Origin: Aptenodytes patagonicus
Taxonomy: Eukaryota; Chordata; Aves; Sphenisciformes; Spheniscidae
NCBI RefSeq assembly: GCF_965638725.1
Contig: NC_134970.1
Coordinates: forward strand, 4,283,001-4,347,000
Direction: 5' to 3'
Length of the DNA stretch: 64,000 nt
This document shows, in pieces, positions 12,651 to 25,600 of the stretch. The notes under the pieces are model-generated. The model had not been told where the DNA came from and made no database searches. It saw only the letters and a list, made by a program, of their open reading frames with translations. A program made the position numbers and the translations under genes. Positions within the stretch are counted from its first letter, which is position 1. The number at the start of each line of letters is the position of its first letter.

Positions 12651-13734
12651 CCAGTTGCTGAAGCTGGATACATATGGGGTGCGAGGCAGAAAGCAACTGA
12701 AAGGATGAGGCACATGGATGCACAAACCTTCCCTGAAAAACTAACTGCACTTTTCTAATAGTACAGCATCACAATTCAGCTATTGGTAAGCAAATCTAGT
12801 GGAAGGCTATGGTATATTTGCTTTTTCCAAATTGCTCTTTTTTTAAACAACAGGCAACTATAAACCCAAATACAGGAAACTGGTTCTCTCTGGTAGCAAC
12901 TGATACAGTGCCACAGTCAACAAAGGGCTGTGAGATATGGGAACACGATGCTCTTTTTTAGACTTTCAACTTCAACAGCTCACTTAAATATTCATATATA
13001 AAATGTTAATTATTGCCCGCGCTGATAAGATCCAGGTCAGCAAAGTGGTAAAGAATCTGCTTTATTTTAAAACATATGAGTTGTTTCACGGGCTTCAGAG
13101 AGACAAGTAATGCACTTGACATGTTTTAGTAAACAAGGGTCTTGTTGAAAAATATTTGTCTACCTTACAGTATAAAATGTCTTCAGCTTGAACACATGGG
13201 CACAGAATTTACACCCAAAGTTATTTGGTGTGTATATTGGCTATTTTTACAAAGAAATAACTTTGTATTTCCTTGCCTTTGGTGCTTGTTGTTTATTAAT
13301 GCCACACCTATGCTACAGTGTAAATCTAGCTTGACTTTATTACAAATTACACACATTTTGATCAAACTACTGAATCCTGTTATCATGGCCATATGTGCAA
13401 ATATCCATTAGGGATTATGGATAAATCCCAAAATTAATCTGAGATTTTCATCTTAATTCCGTGAGTTGGGCCCGAGGATGCTGAATATGATACAAAAAAG
13501 GCTTTAATTTTTTGGTATTAAGATTGCAAGAAGACTCCAACTTAGGTACTGGGTGGCATGGGAGGAAAGGGACGTGAAAAGGCAGAGAAGACGCCATGAA
13601 TCATATAAACTCCACTCTGCCTGTGAATGCTTGTACAATTTTGAGGCGGGGGGAGAGAGAGAGAGGGGAAAGAAGGAAATTCTGTTGACTGGTCTGATGT
13701 GGCTACATGATAGCAGGCTTTTTGCCATTATATC
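12651..13734. other. TREML1 3'UTR / downstream DNA
   Basis: This is AT-rich and has no coding potential I recognise. I find no AATAAA or ATTAAA on the plus strand between the TREML1 stop and the LTR at 13735, only weaker TATAAA variants at about 12998 and 13170. The 3' end of the transcript is therefore unclear. Confidence 0.4.
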
Positions 13735-14328
13735 TGTCCTGGTTTTGGCTGGGGTAGAGTTAATTTTCTTCATAGAGGCTGGTATGGGGCTGTGTTTTGG
13801 ATTTGTGCTGGAAACGGTGTTGATAACACAGGGATGTTTCAGTCACTGCTGAGCAGTGCTGACACAGAGTCAAGGCCTTTTCTGCTCCTCACCCCACCCC
13901 ACCAGCGAGCAGGCTGGGGGGGCACAAGGAGTTGGGAGGGGACACGGCCGGGACAGCTGACCCCAACTGACCCAAGGGATGTCCCACACCATATGACGTC
14001 ATGCTCAGCAAATAGAGCTGGGGAAGAAGGAGGAAGGGGGGGGATGTTTGGAGCGATGGCATTTGTCTTCCCAAGTAACCGTTATGCGTAATGGAGCCCT
14101 GCTTTCCTGGGGATGGCTGAACACCTGCCTGCCGATGGGAAGGAGGGAATGAATTCCTTGTTTTGCTTTGCTTATGTGCGCGGGTTTTGCTTTACTTATT
14201 AAACTGTCTTTATCTCAACCCACGAGTTTTCTCACTTTTACTCTTCCGATTCTCTCCCCCATCCCACCGGGGAGGAGTGAGTGAGTGGCTGTGTGGCGCC
14301 CAGTTGCCGGCTGGGTTAAACCATGACG
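13735..14328 (+). mobile_element. Solo LTR of an avian endogenous retrovirus
   Basis: This 594-bp block begins TGTCCTGGTTTTGGCTGGGG and runs to GGGTTAAACCATGACG. It is flanked on both sides by the 5-bp target duplication ATATC (13730-13734 and 14329-14333). There is no internal region, so it is a solo LTR left by recombination. An ATTAAA poly(A) signal lies at 14198, in the same strand sense as TREML1. The LTR type is common in bird genomes; the exact family needs a repeat library. The perfect target duplication suggests moderate rather than great age. Confidence 0.8.
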
Positions 14329-17300
14329 ATATCTGAGATTATTTTGTCCCTCTATTACAAATTCTCTGAAAATAAAGATAGGAAAAAACATAGTAATAGC
14401 TAAAGAAATCAATTTCTGGCTTCCTAAACAGGCTTGCAACATTGCATTCTTTATTTCCTGTCCCAACTTCCCATGTTCTGTTCTTGCATACTGTTATTTC
14501 CTTTGGTTTTGGGGTTTTTTTTTGGTCATTACTGCATTGACCAACTCTGGAAAGAATTAATGACTGACACCTTTGTGCTTTGGGTCATTTCTGAGATGTC
14601 AAAAGTGTTAGTGTGGGAACCATACCATTAAGGTCTGAAATGATACACAACAGGAAGGACAAATAGTTAACATAATAGGCTTCAATATACAAATTCCACT
14701 CCTTATTTAGCCTGTTTGACTCTTGGAAAGCATGTAAAACTTTGTATGCCCAAATTCCTCATCTGGGTGCAATGGCATATACAGTGAAAGTTCTGGGGGC
14801 CTCAGATCCTAAAGTAATAGAAGTTAAATAACTAACTTAATAGAGAGGCTTACTGGTATACACTTCTTTCTGCCTACAAAGCTGAAGATGATCTACTATC
14901 ATATGATGAATTTGAGGATGTTTCTAGGGACAGTTTATCTCTATGGATGGCATCAGTCCTCTGTCACAAAATGTAAATATGTAACTGCCTGATTTAAAGT
15001 AAAGACACAAGAAATATTCTCAAATCTTTCTAAATTTGTAACATCTTACAGGTATTTTCCTTCTGTGCAAATGATGGAGATTTGCTAGTAACCTGAACTG
15101 CCTACAATGAAGGAAGAATTATCATAAGACACAGTTTAGATTGGCATGTTCGGTAGTTAAGTTTGGAAAGCATCAGCAGCCCATCCAATCTCCTTGTTAT
15201 GCTTAGCTGTGGAACCCCATTCAGGAATGGTCTAACTTATGTATGAGCAGCCTCTGGACATCTAGGACATGACAAACCTGGCCATGTCTTCAGATAAGCC
15301 TGACAGAGACAGCTAGTTAGTGACCTAGTTCTATATTGGCTGTTGAATAGTGGTGTAGACATGCATCTGGCTAATGTCTCTGACGTCCTCCCAGCTTATC
15401 TTTCATTTGATGGTAGCAGGAAATAAAGTTGTGGCATTCTCAGAACTGGGTGTATCAGATGGGCAGGGCACAGCTGACAGGATGTAAGAGGACAGGAGTT
15501 TTTTCTAAGACAGAGGCTATTAGTCAATACATTCTGTTGCAGTGCCTCTAGACATTTCTGTCCTTCTACAGGATGTCTAGTTAAAACTCACTCCAAATCT
15601 AAACATTCTCTGCAGCCTATGCTGAAATAGTTATTTGTTTCTTCTTTGTCTCACTTCAAAAGCACTAAACACTAAGAGGACCATTTTCATCTCTAATAGG
15701 GAGAATATCCATATGACTAATGGCTGGGCACCTTCATCTGTTACCTCCTGTTCACTGCAAAGAGCTCTTGCCCTAAGTGTACTATAAGAACATAACAATC
15801 ATATAATAAATTATAAATTATACTCTAGAGATTCTGCTACAGTCATCATAGTACTATGCCATCTAAGTGCTTTCCCGCAGCAGTTCTGCAAATTGGGTAA
15901 AATGTGCCATATGCATACGAAGCCATGGAGATATGATCAAAAGGCAGAGATGAAAAGGACGATATTTTATTAGCCACTATGTAAACCATACAGTTCACTC
16001 CATGTCTTCAAAGCCCCACAGAAAGCAAAATGGTAAAGTAAACTGAATTTTGGATATACTGCTTGAGTGCAAAACTACAGAGACCAAGGAGTCTCCTGCT
16101 AGACAAAATGAAGCTGGCTCATTCATACCTTTCCTCTTCCTCTGGAAGTAACTGAAACATGAGAACATGGAACAAATGATTGCCTCTAACTCCTCCAAGT
16201 ACAAAGAATCAGCAAAGTGTCATTGTATGAAGAACCTAAAGAAAGAGAAAACCCAGCACTTACCAACCCTATTCAGTTCACATTAGTAGTACAAAATTTT
16301 ATTAATTCTATTCACTTTAGAATACCTGTTCAGTTGTTCTCAACTTCCTGCCTTACTTCCCTCCCATGCCCAGCAACTGCAAAATACTGATTACCAGAAA
16401 GGAAAACTAAACAATAAAGGACAAGATCCTAGCAACCATGACTAGCCCAAGATTAGCAGATAGACGAACTTCTCTCCAAAGCAAGGGATTGCTTTAAATT
16501 AGGCTGCTCCTGTTCTTGTTAGGGAACTGGAAAGAATTTCAAATTAAGAATAAAGCAAAAAGCTGTAAAAATCAATGTCCCGAGTGGCTTTGTAGTCAGA
16601 TACACTATTATGTGCTGAGGGCACTCCCTCCAGGCCTACAATGCCTGCTTACTCCCTTGTGCCACTGCCCTTCATGCTCTTCCGTATTCACAAATCTTCA
16701 GCTGTGAGGTCCTTGAGAATTTATTCTGCTCTATTTGCCAAGAATCACACTTCCAGCATTTCTGCATTTCATCATGATTGCAGAGCTGCCAGCAATGCAG
16801 TGACAGAAAACCAGGCCAGCTTTCTTCAGGACCCACCCTGACTGCCAGCCTGTGGGGGGCTTTGCAGCACATAACAGTGTCTGAGTTAGGAGGCCAGATC
16901 CTGTACATTCAGCAGAGGGAAAAAGGCATCTTCAGGAGATACTTCCAAATAGCAGGACCTAACTGGATGCGCTGAACTGCCTGTTGAACTGCCAAAAACT
17001 TCTATCTCACCTATGGGGACACTGTACCCCCTAATTTAGACAGTGTATGGTAATGCCCCATTATAGCTGGCATTAGAAGTACACACCAATTTTCTATTGG
17101 AGCTCTGGGACCACTTCAGTGTAGCTAAATACAAACTCATCCAGTATTTCCAAGCTGTTTTATGGATAGCGTAAAGATGTCACTCACAGTTGGTTCACTT
17201 GGAAAACACCATTAAGGCATCCACTGCAGGAGAAAGAAACACAATAGTGTTTGGCGTAAAACTTGCCTTTTTTTGTTCTGTTTGTTGCCAGCTAGCGATA

Positions 17301-18500
17301 TTCATATGTGCTTTCAACCTTTGCGAGCAGAGAGATGCTTTTGCACCAGTGAGGGCAAAACCAGGCCCCCAGAACTGCAGTAGTGACTACTGTTCTTTCA
17401 AGAACATAGCTTATAGCTACAAACACCTGTGAAGTTCAGTGTACCCCTTCTAAAAGAGCGTCTATCCCAAGAACACAGGAAAAAAAAAAATAATAGGCAG
17501 AACATAATGTTTTGGGTTTTTTATATGGCTGCTTTTAACCCAAAGAGCTTTGCAAACTGTAGACATACACAGGAACTGTTTCAACAATATTGTAACATAC
17601 AACTACTTGATACCACACAAAGATTACCTAGCAGTGCGGGACCTCAGCCTTGATAAAAGTATTTATGTCATCATAGTGAATGTTTAAGTTACAATACTGC
17701 TGAGAGATCCTGAGCAGTACCCGTGGAAGAAACAGCATGCCTGAGAGGGATTAGCAGGCAGACATGGAAACTGACTCTTTCTTAAACCTTTCAAATTTCC
17801 TTTTGTGCCAAAACACAAGAAATAAGCTCTTTCTAAGGGTGTCCATTCAGACATATTTGGCCAAGATAATGACATGATACCTGGGAATTTGGAAACAAGA
17901 AGAAACTGCCTTCCTGGAAGGTAACCAAGAATATAAAGGAATGAATGTCTTAGAAAGAAGAGCATTTGGGTAACATGAAGTTGGATTGTCATCTCTTACA
18001 CTTACGCAACCCTGTACAGATTCCATCACTGCACCCATAAGACACTCCCTGTGCTCCAGGGCAGCTTCTATATAAACACTGGGTTCTTCTGCATGACCTT
18101 TCAGGGATAATTATTCAACGCAATGAATCCTGCAGCAAGCATGCGAAGAGACTGAAACGTCACCGAGGCATGCTGAGCATTATGCCAACAGATATCCAGG
18201 AGCTGGCTAGCTATGGAAGGGACATAGTGTGACTACCAGGCATATTTCCCTTAATGATTAGAATGGTAATTTTTCTTTCAAACAATAATTGCTGTGCATC
18301 CTCTTTCCTCCCAGCCCAGACTCACTGAACATTTTCCCCACATTCGAAGGACACACAAAAGCAACACTGGCCAGCTCGAAGCAGCCTTCCTTCCCTCCCC
18401 CAGCTCAGTGAGGCCATTTTCCAATTCCAGGAAGGTCACAGCAGCTTGCCTGGGCTCAGAGCTGAAAGGCAAGGCCTCCTTCCACCCTTCCTGAAGCCCT
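14329..18500. other. TREML1-NFYA intergenic region, no gene recognised
   Basis: I find no exon, RNA gene or recognisable repeat here. Two isolated signals stand out: AATAAA at 14371-14376 just after the LTR, and a perfect-looking TATATAAA at 18069-18076 with no gene behind it. In human the corresponding interval carries the pseudogene ADCY10P1; I see no trace of it. Confidence 0.35.
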
Positions 18501-18543
18501 TCCTCAAACAATCCAGCTCCTGCATGCAAACCACCCTACAGCT

Positions 18544-18750
18544 GCCATCTTGAGGCACTACCTTAGCCTGAGAGGAAGAGCAGCAGGGCAAGATGGAGGC
18601 CCTCTTCACCAGCCAATCAGAGGTGTCCCAGAGCAACACCCATCCAATGAACACCCACGGTCAGCTTCCCTCAGCCAATCAGCTTCCAGCACTCACCAGC
18701 AGCCGGGCCCCAAGGTCAGGCAGAGCAGTCCTCTCAGGCAGCAAGATGGC
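18544..18750. promoter_or_regulatory. Symmetric CCAAT-array / YY1-type promoter-like module
   Basis: Three CCAAT boxes start at 18613, 18644 and 18675, exactly 31 bp apart and in the same direction. CAAGATGGC, the core of the YY1 promoter element, occurs at 18742-18750 on the plus strand and at 18552-18544 on the minus strand, each about 100 bp from the middle box and pointing outward. A related CAAGATGGAGGC lies at 18589. CCAAT arrays with 31-33 bp spacing and start-site-proximal YY1 elements are known in TATA-less promoters bound by NF-Y. The surrounding 18.3-19.0 kb is richer in GC than its neighbours. I infer a bidirectional promoter of unknown transcripts about 0.3 kb past the end of NFYA; no coding gene is visible on either side. 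Confidence 0.45.
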
Positions 18751-19039
18751 AGGATGGGGATGGAGGGGAAGATGAACACCAAGATGTCTGGGCCCTTCCC
18801 CACAGGGCAGAAGCGCAGCAGGCGCACCCAGCCATCCCCCAAGGTGAAGGTAGAGCTGACCCCTTCTCCTCCCTGCTTTCATGGAGGGCAGGAAAGCTCG
18901 CTGGCCACCTAGGCGTTTCTCAGCAGTGCTAAAACTGCCACCTGCCCTCGCTGCTGCCTCTTCACCACTCCGTGTCACTGCTGCCACTTGACTGAAAAGA
19001 GCAGAAGGTCTGAAAAATAGAGCCAAAGCTTGTTCTTCG

Positions 19040-22000
19040 TTTATAAATTTTTATTAGCTGGATAGTGTACACAGTACTTACAATTGCATCTATTAAAGAC
19101 CAAAATACACTTGAAAAAATGCATCATATAAAAAAAATTATAAACTTTTAACTATATACAAACTTTGCCTTACATTACGTTAATCTCAGTACCCTCCCAC
19201 ACCCATTCACAAAAGATTTTCTCTCTCCCCCCCCTTTTAACATGCAAGGCCTTAAAGCCATTTAGCATCACTTGAGGACCATTTTCCACATCCCATTCTT
19301 TACACCCATATAAAACTGGGTTTTGATCGGTTCGCTGCTCCAGTGCTCTCTGGGTCAATCGACCACGTTTCTCATTCTCCCCGAGCCGCCTCTTTTATCC
19401 TCATCCACACTTTTATGCACTCCCAAAGTGGAGTTTTTGCTCAAGTGTAGCCAATCCACAAAGTATTCTCGTTTAATTACTAGAGAGGTTTGAACTTGAT
19501 GACGTCTCCAATTTAACAAATTTACCCAGGAAAAGAAAGCAGACTTTTTGATAACATGGTGTTGACCGATAACTCCAATCTCACCAAGCAAACACTACTT
19601 TTAGAAGTGAATACACATAACCCAAAGCAAATGAAAAATATGACAGTAGCACTCAGGCTTTCACATCACTATTTAAAGTATTAACGATAAGACTTCCTAT
19701 ATAACACAAATCCATAGGTCTTAATACACATTCTACAACAACAGATCAGAGAACCTATATATGAAGGTCTTATTGGGGAAAAAAGTTCTAGCTGTTCTGA
19801 AGAAGTTTACAAGTTCTTTAAGAAAAGAAGTAATTACTCATTAAAAAAAAAATACCTATGTCAGAGCAGTAATCTTGCTTCCCTAACTTCCAACTCTCAG
19901 AGGGGGTTCTCCAGAGATTAGCCATCAGTTGAAGAGCAGAAATGTTATGGAGAGGCTGTCTTACTCCAGCACGGAAATATTCCTCCAGCACATGAATACG
20001 CCACTGACAAAATGTACAGATGATCTAAAAAAATATTTACAATAATGCTGCAAATTCAACTAAAGCAAATTTTTTGTTATTCCTTCACTAAAAGAGAGCT
20101 ACATATTTCCTGAAATGGGTGACCTCACAAGAAATGCTAGGTGAGGATTTCATAGTTGCCCACTGAAGAAAATAAGCACCATGCTCTAATTGGCCTAGTA
20201 TTTTAAGGCGGAAGCAACCAAAGGCACCAAAGATGCCATCAATGCAACGGAGGTAAACAAATGCCTTTTGAATCATTAGAAAAAAATCCTAATGTAAGAT
20301 TTGTGAGCAGAGCGTTAGATTACCAATATAATTTAAGACAAAATCGAAAGAAAGAAGATTTATTTGCATGTAAAGAATGAGGCCACTTCCTTCCACAGCT
20401 GCAGGTGTCACTGTGCGTTGAACAGTTTCTTTCTCAGCTTCAGTTCACCAGGTCAGCTGTGAAAAGGGTAAGAACATGGAACTAAAAATTCAGAAAGAAA
20501 ATGAACTGAACTCCATTTAGAAAATCCAGCTGCCTAACTACAAATATCAAATCTGCATTTCTTCTTTGTTCTTTCACTGGCTACGTTCCTTCACAGATGG
20601 CTGACCTAAACATTGTCATCCTTAGTATCTAGACAGGCACACTCTTCCTCCGAGATTGCCTGCTGGCAATGTAGAACCTAACATTTCTCCACATTTCTGC
20701 TCCCTCCTCTTGCATTCCTTCCCATCTTCTCATACTCTTAGGTCTACTATTTCTCTCTTTTATCCAAAGTAAATAGAATTTTCAAGACTCTGTCTTTCTG
20801 TACCCTCCCAGTCTTCTACGTAGAAACTTGCTATTTTGTCCTCCATTTTGCATTTAGTCATAAGCTTTCAGTAAATGGGAAAAGACATAGGAGGGAGATA
20901 ATATGGGTTGCATTTTTCAAGTTTCATTTACTTTTTTTGTCACTTGAAAACAGAATTCACTGAATTTAAACCAGTCTCTCCTGTCCTTGGATGCTTTCCT
21001 CAAAAACACCCCACCCTTTGCTACTTTACCTATTCAGGTTCATAATCACCTCCCTCAATAACAATGCCTGGCAATATTTCCAATCCATGCTTAACTGCTG
21101 TGATGCAGTTTTATGTTTTACAGAACACAAAAATTGGAAGAGATGGGACTATAGTGTGCAGGTGATACACAGAGAGCCTGTAAAACTCATTCAAGATGGG
21201 AGGAGACAGGCATGGAAAGACGCAGGTATCACCTGTTAAAATGCTTATGAACTACAGCTTCCATCGCCAAATTTCAAATCATTAAGAATGGAGCAAGCTT
21301 AAAATCTGTAATGAGCTATGGAATTAAAGATAATGATATGTTTTGTCGAGATACTCAGCCAGAAGCCAGCTATAGGTCATGAAAAAATCCTTTTTTTTAA
21401 ATGTAAGTACTCCTCCTTCATTAAGTGCCACATTTTTTTTTTAATTTAAAGAGGATAGTCTATAAAAAGCCCGAAAGGTTCATCAATATCTGCCTTCATT
21501 TGGTTAACAGTCCTTCAGTTACATCAGGATGAGCCGAGTTGAGTTGCCCTATGCTTCTGCTGTCATGAAACAATCCCTCACTCTGTGTAGAATGAGAGAA
21601 TTGTGGAACTGATTTAGAACAGACATCAAGAAACACCATCACAAAGATGGTCAAGTGCTATTACTCGGAGATTGCAGATTTTACGTCTTTTGGAGGAACC
21701 ATGCACTGGACTGGCAAGTTAGAAGGAAGATTAAAAAAAGAAATCTTTTGGAAGAGAGTCACTTAGAAGTTTTAATCCTTTTTATACTAGCATCCACTTT
21801 TCTTCCAAAGCAACAACCACTGGCAATAAACATACCAAAAAACACCAAGAGATTACTTTTACTATTTAAATCCTTATCCCCACATCACCCTCTCCCCTCT
21901 TACTTCTTGGAACAGATACACGATATATCAAGTCCTGTAATAATCTTGAAATATTTCTATCATTGTGACTGGATGGCTGAACTTTTCCCAGAGAAGAGCT

Positions 22001-22628
22001 TGCTGTTTACATATTTCACAAGGTGGAACTTAAAAGAACCCCCTTCAGTTTCTGCCAGTTTCAGAAGTGCAGATGCAACAACAGGGAACAGTTCAGTTGA
22101 CAATACAGTCCAAAGGTGTAAGGAATGGATGTAAATAACAAGTCTCTGCTGGGAAAACAAAGTACTGTGGTGTAGCCACTTCAGTGCTGGTTGCTATAAA
22201 CTGGATTATGTCTCTGTACCAAGGGCCGTAACTCCAAGAGGTCTTTCCTGGCCCTGCTTCAGCATGCCAGAGTTATTGCTGATCACTGAGTCAGTGGCAC
22301 ACTCTCACCCATAGCCAATCTTAATGCAAGAGATGTTTAAAAGGGGAGGAAAAAAAAAAAAAAAAAAGGCATGAACAGTCAGACTCGAAATCGCTGCGCT
22401 GGATCAGAAGAGTATACCAAGAAAGTCGTTCAGTTTCTATTTGTTGAGTCAACTGCAGTTAAAATCTCGACCACATACTGAAAACGTGGTGCTTGTTCTG
22501 TAGAAAAGGATAGGCTGTGATATGGTGATTGTCCCGTTGAAAGACTCGCTTGATACGCTGGAAAGGTAGGACAGACTTGCAGAAGGGACGGGAATTCTGT
22601 TCAGTTATTTTTTTTCTTTAAGCAGTGG
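19040..22628 (-). other. NFYA: NFYA 3'UTR
   Basis: The minus strand continues about 3.6 kb past the NFYA stop codon without another gene. The plus-strand TTTATT at about 19048 is a minus-strand AATAAA and is the most distal candidate; another lies near 20358. The right end is fixed by the stop codon, while the left end is inferred. The open reading frames in this stretch are short and unlike known proteins. Confidence 0.5.
22350..22367. repeat. A18 homopolymer in the NFYA 3'UTR
   Basis: About eighteen As on the plus strand, so a U-rich run in the NFYA 3'UTR transcript, roughly 260 nt after the stop codon. Confidence 0.85.
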
Positions 22629-25600
22629 TTAGGAGACTCTGATCATCTGTGTCATTGCTTCTTCATTGGCCTGAGATGGATCCTACAGATTCAAAATACA
22701 TATCATGTTGTAACTTCAACATTTTTCCCGTAACAGCAGAGAATCACGCACAACTCTATCAAGAGGAGATACTCCTGTCCCCTCCCTTGATCTCTAAACA
22801 TGTCATATTTTTCCAGGGTTTTACAGGCCAGTGTAAGAGAATGGGATATATAAATCCAAATAGTTCCTAGTAATGCGTTGTTTCTGGTAATAGGGAAGAC
22901 CTAGTACTGGTCTAGTATTTGGAAAGGATTCCGCTTCAGAATAAGAAATAGTCTTCCGCTAAAGCCACAGGACTGCTTTAAAGCACTAATCAACAACAGA
23001 ATTTGCTAATTCTACTCTATTGTGTCCCTTCCTTTGAAAACCTGTCTTGCACTTTTAATGTAAATCAATGTGCAGCTCAGAATCAGATATTCACATTTTT
23101 TCATTTTCCATCAGATGTAAGATAAGGTATTTCTACCTTTAATTCATGTCCTAAAAAAATACTTCTGGTATGCAACCAGAAAGGCTGCAAAGACTGTATT
23201 TCTTAGGACAAACAAATACAAGCATTCTCTGTAAAACAAAGTGAATACATTTCTATCAATGTTACTATAATTTAATTACTCAAGGCAAATAGACACTTGC
23301 TCTCTACAAGAAGTGAGACAGAAGGTTTCTTTACAATGCCTGAAACAAAGTCAAAGGCAGAGAGGGACAAAGGTCAGCAGCCTAGCCCAAAAAAGAACAA
23401 ACAGAACAGTACAAAGACACCTCTAAAGTGTATTCTGAAGAACTGCAAGTGGCAGTTGTCCAAAGAACAGACAAAATTCTACTTACCTGCATATGAGGGC
23501 TGTCTTTTTCCTTTGGTGAGAAGAAACGTCCACCTTCTCCCCGCTTCCTGGCCATGGCATGACGATGCCGAGATTCATGCAAATATTTCTGCAACAATAT
23601 AAAGGAGGTAATGAGAGACCAGCCTACTATTTGTAGTTCAGTACTTTCAGTAGGGGAAATTCCTGACCGCTAGAAAAGCCTACCCAGTCCCCATCCTTCC
23701 CCCTTCCCCAAAGATAAAGTGTTTACAGTAAATGCCCATTTGCAATACAGCTATGTGCACATTCAACAATTAAAAGCACACAAAGGAAGCAGGACTGCCA
23801 CCAAGGGACTTAAAAAAAAAAAATTACTCCGATGTAGCTTTATGAACAACAAAACAAAACACAAACAAAAACAAAACAAAACAAAATCAAAGAACACTTT
23901 AAGATTCCAGTCTTCATTTTCCAGCACAGGTGGTTTTCTGCGCCTTTCTCATAAAGCAACCCTGCATTAGATCCGAGTTATATGCTCACCCTTCTTTCTT
24001 TGGGAATTTTTCCCTCTGCTTCAAGTTTAGCACGTGCCTGCCTCCTCTTAAGGATCCGGTGATACTGCTTGGCATTTACATAGAGGGGCTCTTCTTCCAG
24101 CATTTCTGCTCCAGGCAAAGGTATTCTCTGGATAGCTGGTACTGATCCAGCTCCAGGTACCATCTGTGCAGAGAAGAATATGTTTTTAGTACTTGCAGCT
24201 CAGAACACAAAGTGAATGCAAAAAAGTAATTTAAAAAAAAAAGTTAAAATGGAAAGTGAGTGGTTTTGTCCAGATAATGCACCTACTTAAATTGAAAGGA
24301 GTAATAAAGTTGTTCTCAAACTGCAGAACAAATTTAAACAAATCAATTACATATCAGTTCTGCTTGGTTTTTTTCCTGATAACGGTAAAATTTCAATACA
24401 ACATACAATTCTATGACCACGTTTACTGCTTCTTGTACAATTAAGCATACAGGACATGCCCATTGCTTCCCTTTCTTTTTGATTATCACTTATTTAATTT
24501 ATATGATAATTTCAGAGCATTTCTTAAGCAAATATTACTTGTAGAGCTGCTGACATCTAGTGGGGACGAACAATAAAATTCACGTTAAAAGGCATCACAC
24601 TACAAAGATAAGAATTGGCAGAAAAAGCCCTCTTATGAATCAGAAAAACAAATACTAAAAGATCCTTAAGAAAAGCAACAGTTGATTCAATATTTTTAAA
24701 CCTCTACTTATCAGTTAACAGCTTATTTTGCATTTCAATTTCTAGATTTCTGATCTCAATAATCTGCTGTGGGAGAAAGTACAGAATACATAGATCGCAA
24801 TAGCACACAGGCCGTTAAAGCTGAAAACTTACCTTTTTTAAACTTTAAACCAATGGTAGCTACTGAGAAAACTGATCATATTAAGGTGACATGAATCTCA
24901 GACAACAGTTTGTGTACAGGCATCTTAAACCTCAACCTTTAAAAAGATCAATGGAAAGTTAAATACATACCATAACCATTCCACCTGAATTGACAACATT
25001 TCCAGCAACTGGCAGCGTCACTGTGACAGTCCCTTGTCCACTACTGGTTGTATTGGTGTTGGCTCCCGTTTGGACAATTTGCGCTCCAGCCAAACTGGCT
25101 GCTGGAATGGTGATCATGCCTGTAACAGGGACTGTAACTTTAAGAAAATAAAACACAAAAGAAAAAAGAAAAAAAAGAAACAAAAACACGCACACAAAAA
25201 GAAGGGAACACCATTAGTCCCACTTCTGTTTTTTACTCATTCATCCTTCCATAACATGCAAAAAGATTTAGAAAAGCATTGCAAGTTACTAACTAAATTC
25301 CATCACCTGGTCTTCATACTTCCTATTTTTTGCATTTGTATCCACACAATAATTCCAGTGTCAGATAAGAGATCACGTACTCTAAGGTGTAAAAGCAAAC
25401 TTAAGTGTTTCTAGTCTAATAGCCCTTGCCAAAGAAAAGAGCCATATTTTATTTTTCTGGGGAAAGAACCGCAGGCTGCATTCCTGTATAATAACATAAA
25501 CATCTCTTCTTCCATTCACTATGCCAACAATTCAATATCACAGCACTCACAGCACTACTAGTATTGCAACTCAGTGTTTTCTTTGACAATAATTACAAGG

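Noticed and set aside
14329-18500. Search for a third TREM-family gene or an ADCY10P1 equivalent between TREML1 and NFYA
   Set aside because: No V-set motif (WCK, DSGxYxC) or cyclase-like stretch is seen in any frame.
21655-22134. 159-codon plus-strand frame
   Set aside because: It is antisense to the NFYA 3'UTR, has no recognisable domain, and its composition follows the AT-rich surroundings.
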